From assembly GCA_900316935.1 (NCBI GenBank), contig ONEW01000007.1:1-64000 (forward strand): DNA of 64,000 nt, read 5' to 3'. A program made the position numbers and the translations under genes. The stretch comes from an uncultured Selenomonadales bacterium. GTDB taxonomy: Bacteria > Bacillota > Negativicutes > Acidaminococcales > Acidaminococcaceae. Shown piece after piece: positions 53,400 to 62,552 of this stretch (positions within the stretch are counted from its first letter, which is position 1; every line of letters begins with the position of its first letter). The notes beneath the pieces are model-generated. The model saw only the letters and a program-made list of their open reading frames with translations. It had not been told where the DNA came from and did no database searches.

Positions 53400-54446
53400 A
53401 TGAAATCATTTTGGAAGAAAGCGTTGATGAGTGCGGCCATCGCCGCACTGGCTGTCGGCACCCTGAGCGGCTGCGGCGGCGGGGACAAGAAGGGCGAAGC
53501 GCCCAAGGGCAACCCGAAGGAAATCACGGTCTACATGGGCGTCGTGGAAAAACAGGCCAAGGTGCTGGCAGACGAGTTCAAGAAGGACACGGGCATCGAA
53601 GTCAAGTTCGTGCGCATGTCCGGCGGGGAAACCCTGAGCCGTATCCGCGCTGAAAAACAGGCACCGAAAGCCGACGCCTGGTATGGCGGCAGTGCGGACA
53701 GCTACATCGTCGCAGCCAACGAAGGACTCCTGGAAGCCTACAAATCGCCCAATGCCGCCAAGATCCCTGACCAGTTCAAAGACAAGGATGGCTATTGGAC
53801 GGGTGTATACCAAGGCTACCTGGGCTTCATCTGCGACGGCCGCTTCTTCAAGGAAAAGAACGTGAAGCTGCCCGAAACATGGGATGACCTGCTGAAACCG
53901 GAATTCAAGGGCCAGATCATCGTATCCAACCCCGGTTCGGCGTCCACGGGCTATGTGCTCGTTTCCACGCTGACCCAGCTGTGGGGGGAACAGAAGGCCA
54001 TGGACTACTTCGCCAAACTGAACAAGCAGGTCAAGCAGTACACCAAGGCCGGTGCGGCTCCCGCACGCAGCGCGGCCCTCGGCGAATGCGCCATTGGCAT
54101 CACCTACATCCACAACGGCATCCGCCTGCTCAAGGAAGGCTATGACAACGTGAAACTGTCCGTCCCGAAAGACGGGACCGCCTACGAACTGGGTGCCGTC
54201 GCCGTCATCAAGGGCGCTCCCAATGCCGAAGGCGCGAAAAAGTTCGTCGACTGGTGCCTTACCAAGAAGACTCAGGAACTGGGCCAGAAGAATGGTTCCT
54301 ATCAGTTCCTGACCAACCCGGAAGCCACGCCGCCGGCGGAAGCGCTGCCTTTCAAGGACACGAAGCTCATCAAGTATGATTTCGCATGGTCCGGCAAAAA
54401 CCGTGCCCATCTGCTGGAAGCCTGGAACAACGCGGTCAAGCAGTAA
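53400..54446 (+). CDS. ABC transporter substrate-binding lipoprotein
   Basis: 348 aa. Lipoprotein signal with lipobox LSGC (Cys25), then a class II periplasmic-binding protein of the AfuA/FbpA type (KEITVYMGVVEKQAKVLADEFKKDTGIEVKF; WYGGSADSYIVAANEGLL). Relatives bind ferric iron, phosphonates, thiamine or sugar phosphates. A ferric-ion site would need two adjacent tyrosines; YWTGVYQGYL and TGY are present but I cannot prove metal binding. ATG 53400 follows AGGAGG. A hairpin follows before gnd. Confidence 0.88.
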   Translation: MKSFWKKALMSAAIAALAVGTLSGCGGGDKKGEAPKGNPKEITVYMGVVEKQAKVLADEFKKDTGIEVKFVRMSGGETLSRIRAEKQAPKADAWYGGSADSYIVAANEGLLEAYKSPNAAKIPDQFKDKDGYWTGVYQGYLGFICDGRFFKEKNVKLPETWDDLLKPEFKGQIIVSNPGSASTGYVLVSTLTQLWGEQKAMDYFAKLNKQVKQYTKAGAAPARSAALGECAIGITYIHNGIRLLKEGYDNVKLSVPKDGTAYELGAVAVIKGAPNAEGAKKFVDWCLTKKTQELGQKNGSYQFLTNPEATPPAEALPFKDTKLIKYDFAWSGKNRAHLLEAWNNAVKQ

Positions 54447-54473
54447 CGGAAACGGAATCTGGGAATACACTGC

Positions 54474-54498
54474 AAAGACCGGCTTCCAGCCGGTCTTT
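54474..54498 (+). terminator. hairpin between the ABC operon and gnd
   Basis: Perfect 11-bp stem AAAGACCGGCT/AGCCGGTCTTT with a TCC loop. The following bases are not a T-run, so it may reduce rather than stop read-through into gnd. Confidence 0.6.
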
Positions 54499-54521
54499 GC
54501 CACATTTCAAGGAGAATCATC

Positions 54522-55940
<1,419 letters not shown>

Positions 55941-55958
55941 AATCCTGAAACGAAAGAA

Positions 55959-55994
55959 CCGCGGCTGCAGACTCTGCTGCAGCCGCGGCTTTTC
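55959..55994 (+). terminator. terminator of gnd
   Basis: Perfect 12-bp stem CCGCGGCTGCAG (55959-55970) with 55977-55988, followed by CTTTTCT. Confidence 0.9.
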
Positions 55995-56017
55995 TATGCG
56001 TGCTGTATCTTTAATTT

Positions 56018-56152
56018 GGTTCTCCCCTAAAACTTGTGGCATCAAAGACAAGGAAGACCCATTTTTAATACGTGTCGAAAAAATACGTATAAAAGTGACA
56101 CGTATCAAATTATCCACTTTGCGATAAATTAAGTTGCGATAAATTAAGAACC
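56018..56152. mobile_element. 135-bp element with GGTTCT inverted ends (mobile-element relic or MITE)
   Basis: Starts GGTTCTCCCCTAAAACTTGT and ends ...TTAAGAACC. It contains no gene. Inside are an inverted repeat ATACGTGTC/GACACGTAT (56068-56076 with 56097-56105) around a central TACGTA, and two exact tandem copies of a 15-mer (56119-56148). The left end recurs at 33042. GGTTCT-type ends recall ISL3-family elements, but no transposase or target duplication is seen. Confidence 0.5.
56119..56148. repeat. exact tandem duplication of a 15-mer
   Basis: TTGCGATAAATTAAG occurs twice in a row (56119-56133 and 56134-56148) at the right end of the 135-bp element. Confidence 0.85.
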
Positions 56153-56156
56153 AAAA

Positions 56157-56184
56157 ATAGCAGTACCGTTTCCGGCACTGCTAT
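56157..56184 (-). terminator. terminator of rpsU-yqeY
   Basis: ATAGCAGT pairs with ACTGCTAT, extended by CCG/CGG inside, and is followed on the minus strand by TTTTTGG. Its T-run reaches into the right end of the 135-bp element. Confidence 0.8.
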
Positions 56185-56201
56185 CGGTCTCTTGAAATCT
56201 C

Positions 56202-56660
56202 TCACTGGCTCAACAGCGTCTTGGCAAGCTTGCTGATGCGCGACCCGTCGGCACGTCCCTGCACCTGGGGCAGCACGGTCTTCATGATAAGCCCGATGCC
56301 CTTCGGTCCCTGGGCGCCTGTTTCGGCGATGGCCTTCCGGATGATTTCCGTCAGCTCTTCGTCGCTCAGTGCCGCCGGCAGGTAGGATTTCAGGATGGCG
56401 ATTTCCTCTTTCGTCTGGTCAATCAGGTCCTGGCGCCCGCCCTTCGTGAATTCCGCCAGGGAATCCTCGCGCAGTTTGACGCCTTTCATGATGACGGCCA
56501 GCACTTCGCTCTCCGTCAGCTCTTCCTTACCCTTATTGTTGATTTCGGCATTGCGGATATCGGACCGGATCATACGGATGACTTCCAAACGGAGCTTCCC
56601 TGCTTCGCGGTCCTTCATCGCCTGCTTCATATCAGCCATGAGCTTTTCTTTTGTGGTCAT
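56202..56660 (-). CDS. GatB/YqeY-domain protein
   Basis: 152 aa, the usual YqeY length. It is the stand-alone form of the helical tail of the GatB amidotransferase subunit, which binds tRNA there. N-terminal KLMADMKQAMKDREAGKLRLEVIRMIRSDIRNAEI and C-terminal QVQGRADGSRISKLAKTLL are typical. The exact role is unknown. It follows rpsU by 15 nt, the common firmicute order. Confidence 0.9.
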   Translation of the reverse strand: MTTKEKLMADMKQAMKDREAGKLRLEVIRMIRSDIRNAEINNKGKEELTESEVLAVIMKGVKLREDSLAEFTKGGRQDLIDQTKEEIAILKSYLPAALSDEELTEIIRKAIAETGAQGPKGIGLIMKTVLPQVQGRADGSRISKLAKTLLSQ

Positions 56661-56675
56661 TACAGCCCGCCTCCA

Positions 56676-56852
56676 TTATCTGGACTTACGCTTTCTGGCT
56701 GCTTCGGATTTCTTTTTACGGGCAACACTCGGTTTCTCGTAGTGTTCGCGCTTTCTTACTTCGGAAAGGATGCCAGCCTTCTGGGTCGCTCTCTTAAAAC
56801 GACGCAGAGCGCTTTCCAGGGACTCGCCTTTGCCGACCTTGATTTCTGCCAT
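56676..56852 (-). CDS. rpsU: 30S ribosomal protein S21
   Basis: 58 aa: [41 protein letters not shown] and a basic C-terminus [15 protein letters not shown]21 binds the 30S platform near the anti-Shine-Dalgarno end. ATG 56852 lies after GGAGGGAGGGAG. A structured leader of about 95 nt separates it from a perfect consensus promoter. Confidence 0.97.
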   Translation of the reverse strand: MAEIKVGKGESLESALRRFKRATQKAGILSEVRKREHYEKPSVARKKKSEAARKRKSR

Positions 56853-56871
56853 TTGATCTCCCTCCCTCCAC

Positions 56872-56936
56872 ACACTTTAGGGAAGTGTTTAGGTATAGGA
56901 TACCTGTATCGGTTTCCGAACGGTATGCCGATACAG
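56872..56936 (-). promoter_or_regulatory. structured leader of rpsU
   Basis: Two stem-loops: CTGTATCGG/CCGATACAG (9 bp, 56904-56912 with 56928-56936) and ACACTT/AAGTGT (56872-56888), with an alternative AGGTA/TACCT pairing at 56891-56905 that competes with the first. The arrangement would suit autoregulation by S21, which is inference. Confidence 0.5.
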
Positions 56937-56950
56937 AATCTCACTTGTTA

Positions 56951-56979
56951 ATTATATCGTAATCCGGCGTCCGTGTCAA
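56951..56979 (-). promoter_or_regulatory. perfect consensus sigma-A promoter of rpsU-yqeY
   Basis: Minus-strand TTGACA (56974-56979), 17-nt spacer, TATAAT (56951-56956): both hexamers and the spacing are ideal. Confidence 0.92.
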
Positions 56980-57011
56980 TAATTCCACGGCGCCTGAACC
57001 CGCTTTTCGGT

Positions 57012-57359
57012 TTACTTTTCCGGTGGGAACGGAGGCCAGCCCAGCGCTTTGCCGCCAATCAGGTGCATATGCAGGTGATGGATCGTCTGGCCGCCTTCGT
57101 CACCGGTGTTGATGACCAGGCGGAAGCCCTTTTCCGCCACGCCCAGCTTGTTGGCGATTTCCCCGACCTTGCCCACCATGTAGGCCACGAGTTCCGGGTC
57201 CGCCACGGTGACGTTGTCGAAATGCTTCTTCGGAATCAGCAGCACATGGACGGGAGCCGCCGGCTCCAAATCCTTGAAAGCCACCATCTTGTCGTCTTCG
57301 TACACTTTATTGGACGGGATTTCCCCGGCTGCAATCTTGCAGAATACGCAATCTGCCAT
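57012..57359 (-). CDS. HIT-family nucleotide hydrolase (HinT-like)
   Basis: 115 aa. N-terminal zinc-type DCVFCKIAAGEIPS and the histidine triad HHLHMHLIGG (His-x-His-x-His, near 96-105). HinT proteins hydrolyse purine-nucleoside phosphoramidates and aminoacyl adenylates. ATG 57359 follows AGGAG. Last gene of the rsmE-prmA-mtaB group. Confidence 0.93.
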   Translation of the reverse strand: MADCVFCKIAAGEIPSNKVYEDDKMVAFKDLEPAAPVHVLLIPKKHFDNVTVADPELVAYMVGKVGEIANKLGVAEKGFRLVINTGDEGGQTIHHLHMHLIGGKALGWPPFPPEK

Positions 57360-57405
57360 CTGTATCACTCCTTAATGCGTCGATATCAATCCATACCTGT
57401 AAAAA

Positions 57406-58773
57406 TTATAGGCGTTCTCCCTCGCACTTGTCAACGCCCGCCGCCGTGATTTTGACGGGCACAATGGTCCCGCACAGCGACGCGTCGCCGGGCAGTTCCA
57501 CGCGCACGTAGTTCCCGGCCAGGCCTTCCACCTTGTGCGGGTCTTCCCCGTCCCGGCCACGGACCGGCTGTTCCACGAGCACCCGGACCGTCCGGCCCAC
57601 ATTGTCCGCGAAATAGGCCTGCTGCATGGCGCGGTCGATGGCGGCCAGGGCCTCGGCCCGTTCCTTCTTCACCGGATCCGGCACCTGGTCCTTCCGCTCC
57701 GCCGCCGGCGTGCCCTGGCGCATGGAATAGGGGAAGATGTGCATCTTCGCAAAGCGGCACTGGCGCACAAAGTCACACGTGGCCGCAAAGTCCCCGTCCG
57801 TCTCCCCGGGGAACCCGACGATGACATCGGTCGTGATGGCGATGCCGGGCACTTTCGCGCGGATGTCCTGCAGCAAAGCCGCAAATTTCACCGTATCGTA
57901 AGGCCGGTGCATGTCCCGCAGCACCTTGTCGCAGCCGCTCTGGAGGGGCAGGTGCAGGTGCGGACAGAAGCGCGGGTCCTGCTGCATCAGGTCCAGCAGG
58001 CGCGGCTCCACTTCGACGGACTCCAGGGAGCCCAGGCGCAGACGCCGCAGGGCCGGCACGGAAAGGGCCGCCCGGACCGCGTCATAAAGCGTCGTGCCGT
58101 CCTGTCTGTCCTGGCCGTAGCAGCCCAGATGGATGCCGATAAGGACGACCTCCTGGTACCCTGCCGCGGTCAGCTTCCCCACTTCCGCCCGGATGCTTTC
58201 CAGGCTGCGCGAACGCACGGGGCCGCGGGCGTAGGGGATGATGCAGTACGCGCAGTACTGGTTGCAGCCTTCCTCGATCTTCAGGTAGGCCCGCGTCTTG
58301 TCTTCCTCGTTGCCGCCGGCCATTTCCTCGAACAGGACCCGGCCGTCCCAGGGCCGCACCTCGTCATCGGGCCCGGCCGCCGGGCTTCCCGCACCGTCCG
58401 CAGTCCCGTCCGCACCGCCGCGCTTGCGCGCCACGGCCGCCTCGACGAGCTCCACGATGCGGTGCCGGTCCTGGGTCCCTATGATGAGGTCCACGCCTTC
58501 GATGGCCTTCACCTCGTCCCGCGCCGTCTGGGGATAGCATCCCGTCACGGCGATGACCGCACCGGCCCGCTTGCGCACGGCCCGGTGGATCATCTGGCGC
58601 GACTTCTGCTGCCCCGTGTTCGTCACGACACACGTATTGACAATATAGACATCCGCTTCGGCCTCCGTAAAGGGCACAATCCCGTGTCCCGCCTTCCGGA
58701 ACAGAAGCTCCATGCTGGCGCTGTCAGCCTGGTTGACCTTGCAGCCCAGCGTCAGAAACGCAATCTTCAACAT
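57406..58773 (-). CDS. mtaB: tRNA t6A37 methylthiotransferase MtaB
   Basis: 455 aa radical SAM enzyme that turns t6A37 into ms2t6A in tRNAs reading ANN codons. UPF0004 domain with cluster cysteines (TLGCKVNQAD, NTCVVTNTG, TGCYPQ), radical SAM motif EEGCNQYCAYCIIPYARG, and a C-terminal TRAM domain. A Gly/Ala/Asp-rich stretch at about 117-140 looks like a flexible insertion between the first two domains. HinT follows 46 nt downstream. Confidence 0.93.
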   Translation of the reverse strand: MLKIAFLTLGCKVNQADSASMELLFRKAGHGIVPFTEAEADVYIVNTCVVTNTGQQKSRQMIHRAVRKRAGAVIAVTGCYPQTARDEVKAIEGVDLIIGTQDRHRIVELVEAAVARKRGGADGTADGAGSPAAGPDDEVRPWDGRVLFEEMAGGNEEDKTRAYLKIEEGCNQYCAYCIIPYARGPVRSRSLESIRAEVGKLTAAGYQEVVLIGIHLGCYGQDRQDGTTLYDAVRAALSVPALRRLRLGSLESVEVEPRLLDLMQQDPRFCPHLHLPLQSGCDKVLRDMHRPYDTVKFAALLQDIRAKVPGIAITTDVIVGFPGETDGDFAATCDFVRQCRFAKMHIFPYSMRQGTPAAERKDQVPDPVKKERAEALAAIDRAMQQAYFADNVGRTVRVLVEQPVRGRDGEDPHKVEGLAGNYVRVELPGDASLCGTIVPVKITAAGVDKCEGERL

Positions 58774-58797
58774 TACACAAGAACTCCCGCTTCAGAT

Positions 58798-59739
58798 TCA
58801 GGCCTTTTTCATCTGGATGCCCAGCCAGTCCTGGATATGGTCCACCTTGGTGACCTGCAGGCCCGCCTGCTCCGCGGCGCGCGTCACATCGGCCCGGTAT
58901 GCGTCGATGATGCCGCTGGCCAGGAACACGCCGTCGTCCTTCAATTTGCCCGGCACGTCGGGCAGGAGCTGGATGATGATGTCCGCCAGGATGTTGGCCA
59001 CAATCACGTCGGCCCGGCCGTCCGTCCCGTGGAGCAGATCGCCCTGCTGCACGTCGATGCAGCCGGCCAGCCCGGCCTTGGCGATATTTTCCTTTGCCGT
59101 GCGCACGGCGACGCCGTCGATGTCGACGGCCTTGATCCGGCGGGCGCCCATTTTGGCCGCCGCCATGGCCAAGATGCCGCTGCCCGTTCCAACGTCAAAG
59201 ACCACCGTGTCAGGGCGGATGATCTCCTCCAGTCCCTGCAGGCACAGGCATGTCGTGGGGTGCGTCCCCGTCCCGAAGGCCATGCCCGGGTCCAGTTCCA
59301 GCACCACGTCGTCCGCCTCGGCCTCATACGCCTCCCACGACGGTTTGATGACGATGTGCTTTCCCACGTGCGTCACGTGGAAATACTGCTTCCATTCATT
59401 GGCCCAGTCCTGCTCGCTCACCTTGCGGAACAGCACGGGGCCGAACCGGAACTCCCCGATGCGCGACGCAATCGCCGCCAGCCCGGCGTCAATCCGCTGC
59501 AGGCGCGGCTGCAGTTCCTCGTCCTCGGGATAGAAGGCGGACACCGTGACCACCTCGAGCTCCTTGTCCGACGGCTGCGGCGGGCACAGTCCCCACTCCG
59601 TATGCTCCCGCAACTCTTCCAGCAGCTGCGGGTCCTCGATGAGGACGCCGTTGCGGGCGCCCGTCTCGCGCAGCAGCTCCGCCACGGCCTCCACCGCCTC
59701 GCGGGTCACTTTGACGCTGACTTCCAGCCATTCCTCCAT
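58798..59739 (-). CDS. prmA: ribosomal protein L11 methyltransferase
   Basis: 313 aa. N-terminal L11-recognition domain and a C-terminal SAM-dependent domain with FDVGTGSGILAMAAAK (motif I, near 178-193) and VIVANILADII (motif IV, NxL). It trimethylates L11. ATG 59739 has AAGGAG 9 nt upstream. A longer frame upstream is unlikely to be used because it would overlap rsmE. Gap to rsmE is 19 nt. Confidence 0.95.
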   Translation of the reverse strand: MEEWLEVSVKVTREAVEAVAELLRETGARNGVLIEDPQLLEELREHTEWGLCPPQPSDKELEVVTVSAFYPEDEELQPRLQRIDAGLAAIASRIGEFRFGPVLFRKVSEQDWANEWKQYFHVTHVGKHIVIKPSWEAYEAEADDVVLELDPGMAFGTGTHPTTCLCLQGLEEIIRPDTVVFDVGTGSGILAMAAAKMGARRIKAVDIDGVAVRTAKENIAKAGLAGCIDVQQGDLLHGTDGRADVIVANILADIIIQLLPDVPGKLKDDGVFLASGIIDAYRADVTRAAEQAGLQVTKVDHIQDWLGIQMKKA

Positions 59740-59758
59740 CGCATGTATCTCCTTCAAT

Positions 59759-60493
59759 TCATAAATCCAGGTTATCCGTTTCGTACAAAATGGCGACGCA
59801 GGCCACCAGGCCCGCCGTCTCGGTCCGCAAAATGCGCGGTCCCAGACTCGCCGCCACGGCGCCGTGCGCCTTGGCCAGGTCCGCCTCTTCCGTCGCAATG
59901 CCCCCTTCGGGGCCAATGACGACCGCCACGCTGCGTGCACCCTCGTGAGCCTGCAGGACCGCCTTCAGGCCTGTCCGGTCCTCACTCTCGTACGCCAGGA
60001 CGGCCAGCTCGCAGGCCGCTTCCTCCAGGGCCTTGTCCAGCGGCAGGACCGAATGCACACGGGGCACCACATCGCGCTTGCTCTGCTTGGCCGCCGACTC
60101 GGCAATCTTCTGCCACCGCTCGATCTTCTTTTCCGCCCGGCCGCTCTCCAGGCGCACCACGGAATGGGCCATGGCCACGGGATAGATGTCCGACACGCCG
60201 ATTTCCACTGCCTTCTGGACGATCCAGTCCATCTTCTCCCCCTTTGCCAGCCCCTGCAGCAGCGCCAGGCGCACCGTCGGCTCGTGGCTGTCGTGGAGGA
60301 TCTCCACCGCCTGCACCGTCACCGTGTTGCGGCCCAGTCCCGTAATGCGGCCGACGAAGCGGATACCGTCGTCCGCCGCCACCTGGACCGTGTCCCCGGG
60401 CTGCATGCGCAGCACATCGATGATGTGATGGGCGTCCATGCCGGAAATGACCATTTCCTCTGCATAGGGTTTGGGGAGGAAGAAACGATGCAT
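59759..60493 (-). CDS. rsmE: 16S rRNA m3U1498 methyltransferase
   Basis: 244 aa SPOUT-class enzyme. Start MHRFFLPKPY, then the PUA-like N-terminal domain, and the C-terminal knot with VVIGPEGGIATEE and LGPRILRTETAGLVACVAIL. It methylates U1498 in the decoding region of 16S rRNA. ATG 60493 follows AAAGGAG. First gene of the rsmE-prmA-mtaB-hit operon. Confidence 0.95.
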   Translation of the reverse strand: MHRFFLPKPYAEEMVISGMDAHHIIDVLRMQPGDTVQVAADDGIRFVGRITGLGRNTVTVQAVEILHDSHEPTVRLALLQGLAKGEKMDWIVQKAVEIGVSDIYPVAMAHSVVRLESGRAEKKIERWQKIAESAAKQSKRDVVPRVHSVLPLDKALEEAACELAVLAYESEDRTGLKAVLQAHEGARSVAVVIGPEGGIATEEADLAKAHGAVAASLGPRILRTETAGLVACVAILYETDNLDL

Positions 60494-60526
60494 GGTAGTG
60501 GCTCCTTTCAAATAAGCGTATTTAAT

Positions 60527-60554
60527 ATTATACCACACATTGCCCTGAAGACAA
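60527..60554 (-). promoter_or_regulatory. promoter of rsmE operon
   Basis: Minus-strand -10 TATAAT (60527-60532) and -35 TTGTCT (60549-60554) with a 16-nt spacer. It directly abuts the T-run of the upstream terminator. Confidence 0.6.
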
Positions 60555-60608
60555 AAAAGTGACTCCCTTCCCGGCCAACAAGCATACACTTGTGGCCGGG
60601 AAGGGAGT
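60553..60608 (-). terminator. long terminator of the DUF3298-like gene
   Basis: Perfect 15-bp stem ACTCCCTTCCCGGCC (60562-60576) with 60594-60608, extended by ACAAG/CTTGT, followed on the minus strand by CACTTTTTTG. Confidence 0.9.
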
Positions 60609-60618
60609 GGTTTCCGGT

Positions 60619-61392
60619 TCAGCCGAATGCCGCGCAGGCTGCGTAGAGTTCCGTCCAGTAACGATAGACCCAGCCCGTGCAGACTTCTCCCGGATTGAAG
60701 AGAAACACAATGACACCGTGGTCGAGGATATAGTTCTCCGGCAGCTGCCGGATTCCCCGGTACCGGGTGGAGCGGTCGGCCAGCGCAACCGTTTCGCGTA
60801 TCCTGTGCTCGATATCACCGCACTGCACAGTCTGCACAAGCCGTTCGCGGTCGCCTTTCCAGATCTGCTCCTGCCAGGTGAGCTGCCGCCCCGTCTCCAG
60901 GTCGAAATGGATGCCCCGGACGGACACCAGGCGGTACTTTTCCTGCGGCGTCTGCCCGGCCGGATTGTCGAGGTAGCGGATCTGGATTCCCCCGTAGACG
61001 CCATTCAGGTGATACATGGGGTGGAACACCACCTTCGTGTCCCCGCCGGTGAGCCGCTGCTCTTGCGCATCACGGCGGAACCACTCGTTGACGCCCCCTA
61101 TCCCCGGCGCCTCCCCCGTAAGCTTCGGATACCGGATGCCCGTACCATCCAGGTCCAGGATTTCCGTCCGGATGCTGCAGGGCGTCTTTGCCGCCTCCTG
61201 CTCGGGCAGCTCGCGCGTGCAGCTGTCGTAATATGCCGCATCCGCAATGCCATCCAGCCCCACGTGATTCACGAACGTTCCCCATGCATCCGTCGCCGGG
61301 TGGCTGCCACAGGCATCTGCAGGCACCACGCCGAAGACGAGCAAGGAAAGGAGCATACAGAACGCAAGGGTCAGACGTAACCAGATCCTCAT
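60619..61392 (-). CDS. secreted DUF3298-like protein
   Basis: 257 aa. Signal peptide (about 1-27, ending PADA before Cys) and a mature part with the DUF3298 pattern: HFDLETGRQLTWQEQIWKGDRERLVQTV, then LPENYILDHGVIVFLFNPGEV near the C-terminus. The family includes secreted proteins and the RsiV anti-sigma extracellular domain, which binds lysozyme; here no membrane anchor is present. Several cysteines could form disulfides. ATG 61392 follows GGGAGG. Function is unknown. Confidence 0.7.
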   Translation of the reverse strand: MRIWLRLTLAFCMLLSLLVFGVVPADACGSHPATDAWGTFVNHVGLDGIADAAYYDSCTRELPEQEAAKTPCSIRTEILDLDGTGIRYPKLTGEAPGIGGVNEWFRRDAQEQRLTGGDTKVVFHPMYHLNGVYGGIQIRYLDNPAGQTPQEKYRLVSVRGIHFDLETGRQLTWQEQIWKGDRERLVQTVQCGDIEHRIRETVALADRSTRYRGIRQLPENYILDHGVIVFLFNPGEVCTGWVYRYWTELYAACAAFG

Positions 61393-61566
61393 AAAACACA
61401 CCTCCCTGAGCACTACCGATTCGACGGCGGTCCTACGTAGCTCCCGCCATCCTTGGCAAGCCATTCCGCCAGTTCGCTACTTATAGGATACCATGCCGCA
61501 ATGCCCGACTGTACTAAGGGATTCCTCAGTCTCCCGTAACCGATCCGCTTCCTTCTTGGAAGGTTA
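61393..61566. other. intergenic region, no gene recognised
   Basis: The 174 nt between the aldolase and the secreted protein hold a GTAACC/GGTTAC inverted repeat near 61537-61566 and a short open frame with no good start or similarity I can name. Confidence 0.35.
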
Positions 61567-62316
61567 CTATTCCTCCTCCACCTTTGCATGGAACTCATGC
61601 ACCAGATTCCGGAACGCCTGAATCAACACCGCCGCATCCAACCCGTAGGCGATACCGTCAAAGCCCCGTTCAGCCCAGTACGATGCATTGTCCATGTTGC
61701 CCGCAAAAATATAGCTCTCCTTGCCTTCATTCTTGCAGGCCTGCAGAATCCGTTCAATAGCCCGGTGCAGGACCGGGTTGTCAAACTGCAAAGGAATATC
61801 CAGCGCGATGGACAGATCGCAGGGCCCGACAAAAATGCCGTCCACGCCGGGCATGGCCGTAATCCGCTCAATCAAATCCAGGGCTTCCTTCGTTTCACAC
61901 TGGGGAATCACCTTGCAGCGCCGATTGCACTCCGCCATGTAGGCTCCCACGTCCTGCGCCCACGCGTCGGCACCCCAGCCGCTGGTCCGGTTAGGACAGA
62001 AACCGCGGCTCCCTACCGGCGGGAATTTGGCGGCATCCACCAGCTCCCGTACCTGATCCAAAGTCCGGATATACGGTACAATCAGGCCTCTGGCACCGAT
62101 ATCGAGCATACGCAGCACATACGGACGGCGCGTGTCGCCAATACGCACGTAGGGCAACAGCCCGCCTTTCTCTGCCGCCAAAATGAGGTCAGCTGTCGTT
62201 TCTTCAGAGAAACAGCCGTGTTCCGTATCGATGATGACATAATCGAGACCGGTACGGCAGAGGCTTTCCATAGCACCACGGCCGCCAAGTTCAAAAAAGG
62301 TACCGAAAGTTTTCAT
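61567..62316 (-). CDS. HpcH/HpaI-family aldolase
   Basis: 249 aa class II (metal-dependent) aldolase/citrate-lyase-beta family. TIM-barrel motifs: DYVIIDTEHGCFS (metal Glu and catalytic His), IGDTRRPYVLRMLDIGARGLIVPYI, ETKEALDLIERI (metal Glu) and FVGPCDLSIALDIP (metal Asp). The family cleaves 4-hydroxy-2-oxo acids to pyruvate and an aldehyde. ATG 62316 follows AAAGGAG. It is a single gene, less GC-rich than its left neighbours. Confidence 0.85.
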   Translation of the reverse strand: MKTFGTFFELGGRGAMESLCRTGLDYVIIDTEHGCFSEETTADLILAAEKGGLLPYVRIGDTRRPYVLRMLDIGARGLIVPYIRTLDQVRELVDAAKFPPVGSRGFCPNRTSGWGADAWAQDVGAYMAECNRRCKVIPQCETKEALDLIERITAMPGVDGIFVGPCDLSIALDIPLQFDNPVLHRAIERILQACKNEGKESYIFAGNMDNASYWAERGFDGIAYGLDAAVLIQAFRNLVHEFHAKVEEE

Positions 62317-62429
62317 AAGTAATCTCCTTTGACCAATTGGAAACACACAGCGCATACGGAGCTACCGACAACGTTAACGGCGTTGTTTTATCTCCCTCTT
62401 TGAGCGCCGGCTCTGTAGAGTTCAAGTTT

Positions 62430-62540
62430 TCAAAACCAGTTGCGAATCATCTGAAGTATCCCGGGTAATGCTGATGATTTGAAGCTTGCCCTCCGCTCTG
62501 CCTGATTATCTCCATCCTTAAAATTTATCTGTTCTGCCAT
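62430..62540 (-). pseudogene. 36-codon open frame after the R-M gene, possible gene remnant
   Basis: Begins ATG (62540) after AAGGAAAG, 12 nt downstream of the R-M gene stop, and encodes MAEQINFKDGDNQAERR... ending ...MIRNWF. The good ribosome-binding site and spacing suggest a real start, but the short length and abrupt end suggest the truncated N-terminus of a following gene. It could also be a small accessory peptide. Confidence 0.4.
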
Positions 62541-62552
62541 TATTATCTTTCC

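Noticed and set aside
61413-61598. A 61-codon open frame between the aldolase and the secreted protein
   Set aside because: No ribosome-binding site or recognisable family, and its end overlaps the leader of the next gene.
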